Below are positions 44,530 to 55,914 of a stretch of 64,000 nt of DNA, piece by piece; position 1 is the stretch's first letter; every line of letters begins with the position of its first letter. The notes beneath the pieces are model-generated. The model was given only the letters and a program-made list of their open reading frames with translations. It searched no databases and was not told the DNA's origin. The DNA is taken from NCBI RefSeq assembly GCF_030272615.1, contig NC_081406.1, forward strand, positions 114,545,783 to 114,609,782. Reading direction: 5' to 3'. The translations under genes and the position numbers were made by a program. The DNA is from Cryptomeria japonica (lineage: Eukaryota > Streptophyta > Pinopsida > Cupressales > Cupressaceae).

Positions 44530-45583
44530 TGTTAGGTCTCGGAGATAACTAAGAGGGGGGGGTGAATCAATTGTCAAATAATTTCAAACCAGAACTAACT
44601 TAACCAAACATAATGCATAATATCGGTAAACCAAACTTTATGTCGGTAAATAGTTTTAATAGTTAATTGCAATGCTGGTAAAGTTTAATGCATGAAACAG
44701 AAAGGAAAATAACATCCACAACCTATAATACAGATATTTGTACGTGGAAACCCTGTAAGGGGAAAAACCACGGTGGGAAACCTTACCCACAATCAGATGA
44801 TACTACTGCAGATAGTATGTGTGTACAATATGGTGTCTGCACATGCAGAAAGGCCAACTACCTAGAGCTCACTGCTCAATCACAAAATGGGAGTCACACT
44901 GACTACAATTGGATGGTTAAATCCAATGATAATCTACTACTCAAAATAACATCTTCATATGTTGGATTCAATACCATTTAAGCTATGTTTTCCTTCTTCA
45001 AATCCTCCTTGAATCTTAAATGATGTCTACGTGTATAGCTCTGCTTATATTCACATATACCTTATTATATTCCCTTTTTCACTCTCACTTCATAATCTCA
45101 CAAATGAGATCTTACATTTATACCAAAACCTAAGAACAAATGTGTAGGTTAGCTCACTAAAGATATTACAATAAAATCAATTACAAATGAATCAATATGT
45201 GATGTATTATGTTGGCTTAATGCATTTACAATAATAACAAATCATCTCCATAACGTGTTGTGCTGATCTAGAATGGATAACGCTTGTCAGTGCATAACCT
45301 AGACCTATTTGCTAGTAACAACAAATATGCAAACCCGATTAGATCAATGACCAAATCACCAAAATAAAGTGTCCAAACAATGTCTTCCACATAACCAAGT
45401 ATATTCCAAGTCATCCTTAGTGTCAGTGAACAATATATCCTATCGGTGAACCAGATACCAGTGACTGTGCATAAGTCACTGAGCATGCCGGTGAACATAA
45501 CCAAGAATATCCAAGTGTTGAAAGGTATTGACAAGTGTTGACATCAATGACAAAATTAGTGCAATACATCCAAAATACCAACA
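44530..45583 (-). repeat. 5' LTR of copia C
   Basis: It begins TGTTGGTATTTTGG at 45583 on the minus strand and ends CCTAACA at 44530. It matches 7253-8304. The C run before the end is present. Confidence 0.95.
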
Positions 45584-45588
45584 CAACC
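45584..45588. repeat. Target-site duplication CAACC of copia C, right copy
   Basis: Equal to 7248-7252. Confidence 0.9.
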
Positions 45589-46650
45589 CAACAATGTGCA
45601 TTGTAAGTTCTGCAAAGTCAGGAACAAATCTTCTTAAGAAATTTACTTGCCCGAAAAATGATCTTACCCCATTCCAGTTTGATGGCAAACTGAGATGTTG
45701 AATTTCCTTAACCCATTCAAGATCAATCTTAATTCCTTCTTTCAAAACTATATTCCCTAATATTTTTCCCTATGTAACACAGAAAATTGACTTCTTCGAG
45801 TTTAGAGAAATTCCATGATCTCTGCAATGTTGAAAGACTAGTCTCAAATCTCTAAGATGATTCTTCCTTTCTTTTTAAAATACTAGCAGATCATCTAAAT
45901 AAATCACTATGATCTTGTCTCTGAAATCTCTGAAAGAAGATTCCATTGCCCTTTGAAAAGTTGCACCTACATTAATTAGACCAAAAGGCATTCTATTATA
46001 TGCAAAATTTCCTCATGGGGTTATGAATGAAGTCTTATGTTTCTCTTATTTATCAACTCCAGTCTGGTTGTAGCCCAAAAACCCGTCCAGCATTGAGATT
46101 ATTTTTGAACTAGCAACACTCTGCAAGATATGATCCATATTGGGCAGAGCATAATTGTCCTTTAAACTTTCTTGATTCAAGTTCCTAAAATCTACATAGA
46201 TTTTGATCTCACCATTATTTTTCCTTAGTGGAACTATGTTTGCCACCCATGTGGAATGATGTATAGGATAAATTATCCTTCCCTTTAGCATTTTTATCAA
46301 CCTCCTTGAAAATTGCCTTAGCAACCATTGGATTGAAATTTCTCAACTTCTGTCTAAATGGAGTAGCACCAGGCTTCAAAGGAATCTGATGTTGAAAACG
46401 CCCATTTCTAAACTCCTTTAAGTCATCATAACACCAGACGAATACATCAATATATTCCCTAAGAAGTTCTATAAGTTTATGTTTTTCCTCCAAATTGCAA
46501 CATTTACCAATAGTGATCCATTTTGGATCTTCCTCACTCCCAATGCTTAGTTTCTCACATTCTCCTTTTCCATCTTCTTTATTCACAATCTTCTTACTAC
46601 CAGTAAACACATCATTCCAAGAGAAAAACCTCTCTAGAGTGACCAGGCCT
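45589..46650 (-). pseudogene. Reverse transcriptase of element B, broken and split by copia C
   Basis: Blocks on the minus strand: IDVFVWCYDDLKEF and FQHQIPLKPGATPFRQKLRN, then HSTWVANIVPLRKNNGEIKI, YVDFRNLNQESLKDNY, SSKIISMLDGFLGYNQ, the catalytic VIYLDDLLVF (about 45900), and VRSFFGQVNFLRRFVPDFAE, where copia C interrupts. The RT of gypsy elements continues in this way into the connection domain, which is found at 7252. Frameshifts and stops separate the pieces. Confidence 0.92.
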
Positions 46651-47290
46651 TTTGGGATCTTATTTCCCTTGAGCTATATAACATCTTTGTCTACTTTAAT
46701 CCCAAGATCAGGACTAAATTCTATACACACATCCTTAGAACCTTCAAAATAAGAGTGAATAAAAGATAGCACACACTCCAAAAAATTCCTTATCTATGCA
46801 TCTCCCTCAAAAACCTGCTAGTTCTAAACGTTGTCAGGAACACTTGGTCGGTAAATCATCTCCACCCTATATCTATCTTCCTTAAAATCTAGATGAGGCA
46901 ATAAAAGTGAGGCGGAAATGGCTAGAGAATCAACTTTGGTATTTTGTTCCCTAGGTACGGCTTCGATTGAAAAGGCATCAAAGAATTCTATTTCATCCCA
47001 CACCCTATTCCTGTAGTGTTTCAATCTTTCATTCTTAACTGAAAAGACATTTCTAACCTATTTCACTATTAACTCAACATCACCCTTCACTCTTAACAAC
47101 TTAATACCCTTATTTTTAGCCTCTGAAATACCCAATAATAATGCTTCATATTCCGTTGTATTATTGGTATTCTTAAAATCCAATTTTAAAAAAAAGGAAT
47201 AATATCACCTTGTGAAGAAATTAGAACCACACCTACACCCAAACCGGAGCTAGCACAACTTTCATCAAACTCCATGGTCCATAGGCTATC
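46651..47290 (-). pseudogene. Archaeal-type RNase H of element B, placed before RT
   Basis: From about 47285 the minus strand reads LWTMEFDESCASSGLGVGVV (Asp), SSQGDIIPF, NTNNTTEYEALLLGISEAKN (Glu), LLRVKGDVELIVK (Asp), then, from 47024, HYRNRVWDEIEFFDAFSIEA and EQNTKVDSLA (last Asp). All four catalytic residues can be seen. The type is the same as the second RNase H of element A, but here it lies between protease and RT rather than between RNase H and integrase. The open frame ends at 46824; 46651-46823 is a short broken linker to RT. Confidence 0.85.
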
Positions 47291-47860
47291 ATTAGTAATA
47301 TCTGACTCCTCCTTCTCCTATTTCTCATTAGCTAAAAGAATGGGATAATTTCCAAACTCGGTCTCCTCAAACAATATCTAAGCCTTTGGATTATTTGAAG
47401 GGAAGACTATAAATTTGTTCTTGACCTCAGGCTCCAACTTAACTCTCTTTTTACCAACCAGGATAACTACCTCAGACCAATCCATCTTAATTCTTGCTCC
47501 AAGATCTTTACAAAATATTCTAGTAAGAAGCATACCATAGCTAGCGGGTATATCAACTACTAATATTGTTAATTTCAATCTTTTATCAGGATAGGCTGCC
47601 AACACAACCTGAACGTCCTTAACTTGGCCCATGAGCGGAACCTGTTTACCATCCATTGACTAGCATCTCCCAAAATTTTTAGTCAAAGTTAACCCTAAAG
47701 CTTTAGCTACAAATGAGGGCATAATATTACCAGAGGCACCTGAACCAATAATACAGTTGCTCAGTTTATGACCATTGAGAAGTAGTGAGACATAGAAAGG
47801 ATTGGGTTTGTCTTCACAAGCCTGAGAAGGTTCACCTAAAACTCCCTAAGTAGATTTGGA
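47291..47860 (-). pseudogene. Protease of element B, broken
   Basis: The minus strand has NCIIGSGASGNIMPSFVAKA near 47740; the catalytic Asp of the D-S-G triad reads Gly, a single-base change. Further on come MDGKQVPLMGQVKDVQV, LVVDIPASYGMLLTRIFCKD and VKNKFIVFPSNN in the open piece 47378-47656. The domain releases the mature proteins from the Gag-Pol polyprotein. Confidence 0.8.
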
Positions 47861-49811
47861 TTCATCTTGTGAACTATAATCATGAAAAGGTAATTCAATA
47901 CTCACGGAACTTTCTAAAACAAGTTTTGGGTCATAGGTGTATTCCTGGCTCCCATCCCTAACATATTTAACCAACTTATCTAGCTCCTTTGGATTTAATC
48001 TCAAATATTTTGTAGGAGATATCTAAATAGTAGATGCTTTACAGAATTCAACAATATCAAATGAAGAAGACAGGAAAGTACAAGGAGAAGAACCTCTTGG
48101 AAGAATTTTAACATCGAAAGACTTCGGATCCTCAAGAGTCTTTTGAGTCGACTTCTCTTTTTCATAGGCTAAGTTGATAGAAGAAACCATTATAAATGGT
48201 GTCTTAGTTTCCTTTTGATTCCTCATCAAAATAGCACAAGAGGATCCTCCAAAGTAACCAATATATCACCTCCTCATTCAGAATCTGAATCATATTCAAG
48301 GAAGTAAGTTTGAGAGTCACCAGGCACTCTAGAAGTTCTCTCTTTTGCTGTCATCTCCCCTAAAGTATCTTTGGTAGCTTCCATTTGCAAATACCTTTGC
48401 ATGTTAGGAAAATTAGCTCCATCATGGTTAGTTGTCAAAAGAAATACACACATACTTGTTTGTCTAGGTGGGGCTTCAATGGCTAACTTGGTTGAGCTAT
48501 AGGTAATTGGGGTAACCTACCTGAATTGGGCTGATTAAATTTCCTTCTCCCAATATACTGATAGGGTTGTTGGTATGTTGGATTAGTCTTTGGTAATTGT
48601 CTTTTAAGAGCAATTACATCATTCATAAGGAGTTGTATCACAGGGTGTGAGGATGTGGATGGTTGCATGTTGGGAGTTTGTACATCTTTCCTCCATTTTC
48701 CAGTAGTTATTAAGTCATCCTCTAAACTTATTGCTCCATTCTGTGTCGCTGTCAAATCCACTATGTGACTTCTTCTAAGATGAAAACCTATATCTGGGGC
48801 CACTGCATTCAGAATCTTCTGGTTCTCATCATTTGGTCTTTTGCCAACAGGAATCTTTTGAATTAATTTGTTGTATTTGGCCACAAATTCTCTCATTGGT
48901 TCATGTATTTCTTTCTTCATTTGAGTTAACTAGACTAACAAGGTATGATCATCCTCTACAGTCCTATATTTATTTTCAATCCAAGTTTTAATATCATCCC
49001 ATGTTGTTATTACACCATGTGGCAAGTGGTAGAACTAGTTAGCTGCACCATCAACTAGTGTTTGAACAAACAATCTCACAGCTACATCCTCATGATGCAT
49101 GACTAATATCCCACATGCCACATTAAAGGCATTCAAATGTTCATCAAATAAAATTTTACCATCTCCACTAAACTTGGGTAATACATCCTCACCCCTTTAG
49201 GAAGATTGCTATTTGCTGCAAGATTCAAAGGTCCCACTGCAACTCCCCATGTATTATTAGCAATTTGGTGAGTTACTTGTTGAAAGTTTATTACAACTGG
49301 AAAAACTATACCATGCAAGGTTAAAGCTTGGCAAATTGGAGATGTGGCTTTCTTTGGAGGAGGAGATGCGGGTCTACTCCTAGCTCTACGTGAGGGAGAG
49401 GGATTTGAAAAATGAAAGTTTTGTAATTCTTGAAATATGGGATCCACCCAGCCTTCTCTCCTTTGTGAACGAGTATAAGGTTTAGATTCCAATGTAAATA
49501 GCAAAATCCTATGAGGAATAAAACTTAAAAAGAACTCATGAAATCAAGCATCTAGGATTTTGATTTTGAACAACACGATTTTGTACATAGAAAACCCTCG
49601 GAACCACTACTCTCTCAAGCACTAACAATGGATGATTTTCTTGTCCTTCCTCTTCTTCAAGAAATAGACTAATCCACACATACTCAGCTTGGATACACCT
49701 ACTCCTCCAAGCCAATGTATCTAACTCTAAAATAATATTACCCTGCTCTTCTTGTATCCAGTTAAGATTTGGTTGCAGCACTGGTAAGAAACCTTCATAA
49801 GGTAACACCAT
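47861..49811 (-). pseudogene. Gag of element B, broken
   Basis: The first piece after the primer site (49536-49811) starts MVLPYEGFLPVLQPNLNW and is acidic. The next (49133-49504) is rich in Arg/Ser/Pro (PSPSRRARSRPASPPPKK). The core piece 48483-48920 has KKEIHEPMREFVAKYNKLIQ and APDIGFHLRRSHIVDLTA, which fits the retrotransposon gag core. A linker piece (48023-48229) follows. No zinc knuckle can be seen. Frames change several times. Confidence 0.75.
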
Positions 49812-49879
49812 TTCCTAACATTTCATAGAAATATAAAAAAAGGCGACCATCTTATGCAAAGACAATAATCAATTCCACT

Positions 49880-49898
49880 CCCCAACAGAGTCGACAAA
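49880..49898 (-). other. Primer-binding site of element B
   Basis: The minus strand reads TGTCGACTCTGTTGGGG, a few bases after the LTR end TAACTAACA. It resembles the TGGCGACTCYGCTGGGG site of Tat/Ogre-like gypsy elements. Confidence 0.65.
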
Positions 49899-49903
49899 AA
49901 ATA

Positions 49904-52900
49904 TGTTAGTTAATAATTATGCTTCTTTGATTTTTATTCAATTAAACTCCATGCCCTCACGAAGTCACAATTGTAAACTAACAAATTGGGAAAAAACACA
50001 GTTTTTCTTTTCCCTCTAAATTTTAAAATAGGTACAACTCCCTTATATAATATTCAATGAATTATCCAATATAAATTTATGCCCACTTTTAACCAGAAAG
50101 CAGTAAGGCAATACATTCATTCATAAACATGCAATGAACATAACATATGTAAATATTTTCTTGGATCGTGAAAACATAGTTTCACAGATTTCAGACTTCA
50201 CATAAACAAGGAACTGGTAAATCGGTATTGCTAGATAATGTTATTTCTTAGATAAATCATTCCCATAAAAAGATATGATTAAGTGATAATTAAACCCACA
50301 AAGAGGAAAATTCTCAAGATTGAACACATAGATTCAAGTCTTTCAGCCAATATCTATTTTCTCCATTCATGCAAAGATAAATAACTATTCAACATGATCA
50401 CCTTTTTGAAAGAAACATACAACAAACAGTAATAAACCCAAAACCTTCTGGATTCCTCCAAAAATCCAAACCCCTCTTCAATTTCAAAACCTTCCTTAAA
50501 TAACATCAATTGTTTGTTTTTACCCTTACTGAGTAATTTTTTGTGGTAAACAATTACCAACAGAAATAGTTTGAAAATATAACTATAAATAACAGAACAA
50601 GTCCTTTTGAGCAAGATAAAAGAGGACACATCCTCAGAAATGAAAACAAATCCTAACTAGGCATTGGGGATCTTTGGGTTGTACCATCCTCGAAATTCAC
50701 ATTTAGCGCTACCTTCCATTCATTGTATGCCGTGATGAACTCCTGTAAAGATGGAACATTGAGAATTTGAACAGATGTCATCCTCTATTTCCATGCCTCT
50801 TTCTCTAGCCAGATCTTCTTAATTTTATCCACGTAGTTAGGTAACTGATCTACATAAATCTATAATACAGCTTCAACTCTAGAAACCTTTGTGAAATCAG
50901 TTATCATGGGTGCTACATTCTACTTAACTTCATTCATAGCATCACAGAAAAGTTCTACAATTGCATTCATGTTCTTTTCTACTTGGCCATCACCCCAGAC
51001 ATAAGTGGTAGGAATATGTCTTAATTCAATTGCCAAATTTTGACATATTCCCTTTAATTCTTTCTCCCACTTGATGAATTCCACACATCCTATCTTAAGT
51101 GTTGCATTACTCTAATCAATATTTCGCTTACCAGTGAATAGGAGTGATTCATCAACTATTTTAAGTGATTTTTCAGTCAAAAACTTAGCCACTCCATACC
51201 TTTGAATTTCATAAATCTGTAAATAGGCAAACTTCCATTTGGTTTCTTCAGTCTTCCACATTTTAACCTGTGACTGAATGTGTGCTATTGATAGTGAGGC
51301 TTCATCAAACACTTTTCTGGATTCTCAAATAAATTTTCAACCATCATTAATGACTCCATTCACCCAATCATCAAAAATAGATGCAATGGTCTTTCCCCTT
51401 TGGATCTGACTCAATAACTTTTGACTTGCAGGTGATGTGGGATCAAAACATTGGGAAGCTTGAGCTAACAGCTTAGGAGAAGAAGATACAACACTAATCG
51501 CATCAATGTAACCCGCCAGCACTCTGATCATCTGTTCCAACTCCTTCTTATCCTTCCCATCCTTTTGTGATCAGGTTAACATGCATTTTGTGAAAACTTC
51601 AAAGTGATGGTTATCTGTATCCCTATCAGCAACTCCAAGCTCTACTTTCTCCACATGGTAACTATCAACAGAAAGCTCAGATTCTTCTCCATCAACCTTT
51701 GGCTTCGCAACCTCCGCCATCCATTTACCTATTTTATCATCAATCCCTAACCTTGTAATGGCCTTTTCCCTTTTTGGTTGAGGTGTTTTCATCACATACT
51801 TACTCTCAACATCACCAATTGGCAAGGCGATGGGAGCAATATTTTTCCTTTTGTTTATAGAAGACACTACCCATTGGGGAGAACTAACAATAGAATCCTT
51901 TAGGATTAAAGACTTCTCCTGAGTCTTTTCTTTAAAACCAAGAGAAGTGTCAAGGTTTTCACCAAAATCCAGATCAATATTGTCATTGAAGTAATCCATC
52001 TTTGACAAGTTACTTTCTTCTAGCAACTTATCCTTCTCACCATCTTCGCTCAGGTCTAGATCAATAAAGTGTTATGCAACCTATAGTTTTCTCAAACCTA
52101 TTTTGGCCCTTGATCTAGTCACATGAATAGAAATAGGTGATCTAATAGCCTCTTTATTTGTAGAGGTGGGTTTCTTATGGTGAGAAATTTTCTTGTTTTT
52201 TGTTTCTATTCCTGCAAGACAAATATTTTCAGAAATGTTAGCATCAGGAGCCCTAAAAAGAACTTGTTTAATCATTTGTGATTCTGAACTTTGAGCATCC
52301 AATCATCTCATTCTAGAAAGCCAATGTATGGTTCTATGAATCATAGTTATTGTCCTGACATCAATGTCATCCTTTTCATACTTAATCCAACTTATCTCAT
52401 CTAAAGGCTTTGATTCAATTCTATCAAATTCAGGATCAAGGACATCTTTGTCATGATCTGTAACCCCCTCAAAATTCACCTCCAACTTCCAATCAATAAT
52501 TTGTTGGATCCTCAATATTCTATAGTCTGTTAACCTGACTTCAAACTCATCTTTATAGTCCTCCCAAAAATCTTCCAAATGGGGAAAAGGAGCATAACTT
52601 TTTCCTCATTTAAAGTTCTAAACAACAAAGAGTTTGTTATCAAAACTATTTCTAGCTTGATAGAAACCAAAATTGAAATTCTTTAAATCAACTCCAACAT
52701 TGGTTGCATCTGTAAATGACTTGCAAGAAAAAAGAACCTAATTCAAGGGGAAAGAGGGCTTCACAATCACTTAAATATGCATACTTTTTAATCTCATGAG
52801 TCAATTGTCTATAAAGCTCTGCTAACACAAAACAATCAAAAGCATACCGAGGCAATTTCATGGGTGCCTCCTTAAAACCACCCACCTGAAGGTAAGTGAA

Positions 52901-54657
52901 GTGGGAATACTGAATATAGTAGCTCTCGTATACTCTAATTAATTGTTGAGCCTCTTTAGAAATCCTTCTTTCCAGATTTCTTGTCGATTTTGCAAACATT
53001 TTTCTAGTAAAAACATCATGAACCTGCCTATATTTTTCCAAAGCTTTTTCACTCTGAAAACAGGGATAGAATTCAAAAATTCAAATTCCTTCATACACTG
53101 GGGCTCAAGGTACTCCTTGTCATTCTTTTATGCATGCCAGACAATATATAAGATATGAAGACATGGAGAAATCCTTATCCCCGAACTGCGCTTGTTTCAA
53201 CTGATCCTGGAGCTCTTCTGCAATAACCTCTCCCCAATCGATGTAGTAGGCTCCTTCTAAGATGACTTGGATGAAATGATACATCCATTTCATGAACAGA
53301 TAAGAATCAGCCGCTCCCTCAACCTTATGGAACAAAACTATCAAATCCCTAAGGTAGGGTTTCATATAAACTCTATTCAAGGATTTTGGTAAGCAAGAAC
53401 CCCCTCTCTGAGGTTTAATCAACAAGCTTCTAGAAATAACATTTCTATGCTTGTCTGACTTCTCATGAAATCTTGTAACAAAGAGAGATGGGGTAAATTC
53501 AGAGTATGCATCCCTCTCAGGAATTCTAAATACTGAGATGATTGTTTCTTGGTTTACTACTAACAAGACCTGACCATCATCTTTCCTTATACACTGGTGT
53601 CTAATATCAAACCTATTGATGCATTCCTTCACCAATTCTAGACAAATGATCACTAAAGGAAAGACTGCAGCTTCCACCAAACCACTATTTGATATCTCAG
53701 TCATGAATGGTTCTGACATTTGACTCTTTAACCTCTCTAAGAGGTCACCCATGTTGAAATATCTTAAGGCACTGTCACTGAATTCAAGATGCACACATTC
53801 TAGACTAGCAGCATTTCTGAATAAATGAAATGCAAACTTCACTTTCACAAACTTAGTCCTTAAAATACAGTTCCTCAGGAAGGAAACAAACCAGAAGTAA
53901 AAGCCAACAGGAAAATGGAAGAACTAAAATCACCTTGTGTCAACAAATTCCTGAAATCCCTATGCTTCAGAAAATTTTTACCTCTCGCCACCTCAAGCGC
54001 CTTATCAAAAACTGACAGAGTTGTTGGTAAAATCATCGCTTATAATGGTGCCATATATCAAGTTTAAATTCATTGAGAAACAAATCTACCTCACACATGC
54101 CAAAGATTTTGATATGACAAGCATTAAATATAATCTCTTAACTTTTGTCACCTCACTCATTCCACTTATTACAACTGTCTTGACGCATGTCATTAACTTA
54201 ACTTTCCACGATTACAAACATCCAATCATGTGGCTTGAAAAGTCAGCACCAACTATTGTCTTTGAAACAAGAGTCCTGGGCATCCAAAATGAATCATAGC
54301 ATACCCTTATTCAACCCTGCGAACCTATTGAACATAAAGGTTCAAGTCAGCTCACACATGTTCAACCATGTTTATGTATTTATCAAGAAAGACTATCAAC
54401 TATATTGAAAAGAAAGGAGAAATAACTGATTTAAATGAAAACAAAAAGTACAAGGCAGTTCATGCTGGTTCAAATAGGTGCACACAAGTTCAATAAGGTA
54501 CACATTTTACAAACCGCCGACCTTGCATTTAAAGACAAGGATACAAATAACCATAGAACTAACTTTCCCAAAATGAACCTTGATCATGAAATGAACTAAA
54601 ACACAAAAATTGAAAGACGACGGCAAAACCTAGGGTATAGGCAAACTTTTGCCAACA
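49904..54657 (-). repeat. 5' LTR of element B, 4.75 kb, coding
   Basis: On the minus strand it starts TGTTGGCAAAAG at 54657 and ends TTAACTAACA at 49904, giving TGTT...AACA ends, just before the primer site. The first 1.1 kb is confirmed by the 3' LTR copy at 4201-5293. The rest has no second copy in the window, because the 3' LTR continues left of element F. It contains a long broken reading frame. Confidence 0.7.
50653..53935 (-). pseudogene. Protein encoded inside the LTR of element B, broken
   Basis: A series of open pieces on the minus strand forms one gene: 53848-53120 and 53041-52688 in one frame, then 52578-51112 in another with stops only, ending at about 50653. The N-terminal domain has LECVHLEFSDSALRYFNMGD, SEPFMTEISNSGLVEAAVFP, HQCIRKDDGQVLLVVNQET and MKPYLRDLIVLFHKVEGAAD, then WMYHFIQVILEGAYYIDWGE. 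A charged linker (KRKNIAPIALPIGDVESKY) and two helical blocks (RVLAGYIDAISVVSSSPKLL and KWKFAYLQIYEIQRYGVAKF) follow. No named family is recognised. The plan - globular N-terminus, Lys/Ser-rich linker, helical blocks - is like ORF2 of E and F. Confidence 0.65.
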
Positions 54658-54682
54658 ACTTTTGAGTAGAAAAATATATTAA
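54658..54682. other. Flank between element B and the fold-back repeat
   Basis: A few bases of older DNA (ACTTTTGAGTAG...), with ACTTT as the expected target duplication of B. The other copy is outside the window. Confidence 0.4.
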
Positions 54683-55608
54683 TTTTCTGACATGAGCTGA
54701 CACAGGGCTGGATTTATCACTCAATTTTTAAATTACCAAGGGGCCCTAATTAGGAGGACCAAGGCATGTTTCCTTGGTCCTATTGGGGACCAAGGCGCAA
54801 TTCCTTCCTTCTGCCCAATTTTGGGGCCAGGACAAGGGTTTTGGATGATGCACATGGTCAATATGAAGTCATATTTGCATGATATGAGTAGAATTAGGTC
54901 CTCATCAGGCTTAGGGGCACAAACACTAAGGTGAGGATCTAAATGCAGTCAAAATTATAAGGGAGCACAATTTAGGATTCTATAATACCATTGAGTGCAT
55001 GGTTTGTGGTTAGGAACTTGTGGTTAAATCTCAAGAAGATTTATAAGATTATCCTTTAAAAGATTTTGCATTACACTCAAATAGGAATTGGATAGCTTTC
55101 TAAATACCTGATTCTATTATGGTTTTTGCATAGATGTCTTAGTAGTCTGAATCACAATGATAACATTTGCCACAACTTTATTCTTTTTATACCCTTATAG
55201 AAGATGCACCTTTGAACGTATCATTATGTGAGTTCAAAGAAGATTCTCCAAACTAGGTCATTGTATGCTGGTATTTAACGAGTACAAACCATAGCTTGGT
55301 AAAGTTAGAATAATTGTTTAGAGTGTAGAATCCTAAATTGTACTCCCTTGTTATTTTGTCCTTATTTGGGCCATCACCTTGGCATTCATCTCTCAAGACC
55401 TAATTGGAGTCCTGATTCTGCTCACACGATACACCAAACTCAACTTTTTTAACATACACACTTTCTCCCCCAATTTTTTGTATCCCTAATTGGTCAAGAT
55501 CAGAGCACTAGCACTCTGGTCATTCCAATCAAGGCCCAATTAGGGGCCTCTTAATTCTTATTCAAAATGAGTTGGAATCCTGATCCCATGTCAGCTCATG
55601 TCAAAAAA
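54683..55608. repeat. Fold-back repeat of 926 bp with long imperfect inverted arms
   Basis: The left end reads TTTTCTGACATGAGCTGACA and the right end, on the other strand, TTTTTTGACATGAGCTGACA. TTAA stands outside both ends (54679-54682 and 55609-55612). Inner parts also pair, for example AAGGGAGCACAATTTAGGAT (about 54959) with 55323-55350 on the other strand, and GAGTAGAATTAGGTCC with the sequence near 55410-55440. The arms are about 390 bp each. No gene is seen. It resembles a fold-back or MITE-like DNA transposon. Confidence 0.75.
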
Positions 55609-55612
55609 TTAA

Positions 55613-55914
55613 GTTGTTTTTTGACTAGCATGTATAAAATAAGGTTCACTCCTCTCATTTTGATATTCATTCAATCATCTATCACACATCCATCAAGAAA
55701 TCAAGCATTTAAATTCAAGTGAGAAAGTAATAAATCTTCTTTCAAGCATTGGAGATGACATTACATGAAAGCCTAATTCCTTGTAAAGACAAACAAACTT
55801 CATAAAAAGGTATAACATTAGTGTTTCAGACATTTTTTAGCATTTTCCTCAAAATGAAATCACTTCGATTACATCACTTCATTTACATTTCATTTCTATG
55901 TTATGGTTAATTCC
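55613..55914. other. Unassigned sequence between fold-back repeat and element G
   Basis: No reading frame of note. A TATA-like TGTATAAAATAAGG lies near 55630, and CAATCATCTATCACACATCC follows; this may be a remnant of another LTR, but no second copy is in the window. Confidence 0.4.

Larger units (their letters stand above)
7253..45583 (-). mobile_element. Element C: Ty1/copia retrotransposon, split by element A
   Basis: C is read on the minus strand: 5' LTR 44530-45583, initiator-Met primer site 44516-44529, Gag, protease, integrase and RT down to 40931, then (after element A) RNase H at 8683-9297, a polypurine tract and the 3' LTR 7253-8304. Integrase before RT is the copia order. A perfect CAACC duplication flanks it. 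Without element A it is about 6.7 kb, a usual size for an intact copia. All coding parts carry stops or frameshifts. Confidence 0.95.
4201..54657 (-). mobile_element. Element B: gypsy-type LTR retrotransposon with very long LTR, split by nested insertions
   Basis: B is read on the minus strand. Its 5' LTR is 49904-54657, the primer site about 49880-49898, then gag, protease, an archaeal-type RNase H and RT down to 45589. The frame resumes at 7252 with the end of RT/RNase H, then integrase to about 5456, then the 3' LTR start at 5293. The 38-kb block 7253-45583 is copia C, which left a CAACC duplication on both sides. Direct repeats 4201-5293 and about 53575-54657 end at the same GCCAACA and differ beyond it, which defines the LTR edge. 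The rest of the 3' LTR lies left of the window because element F is inserted at 4200. Confidence 0.85.

Noticed and set aside
54679-55612. piggyBac-type transposon because of TTAA ends
   Set aside because: TTAA is common in AT-rich DNA and palindromic, so it may belong to the inverted repeat; no transposase or known terminal sequence is present.
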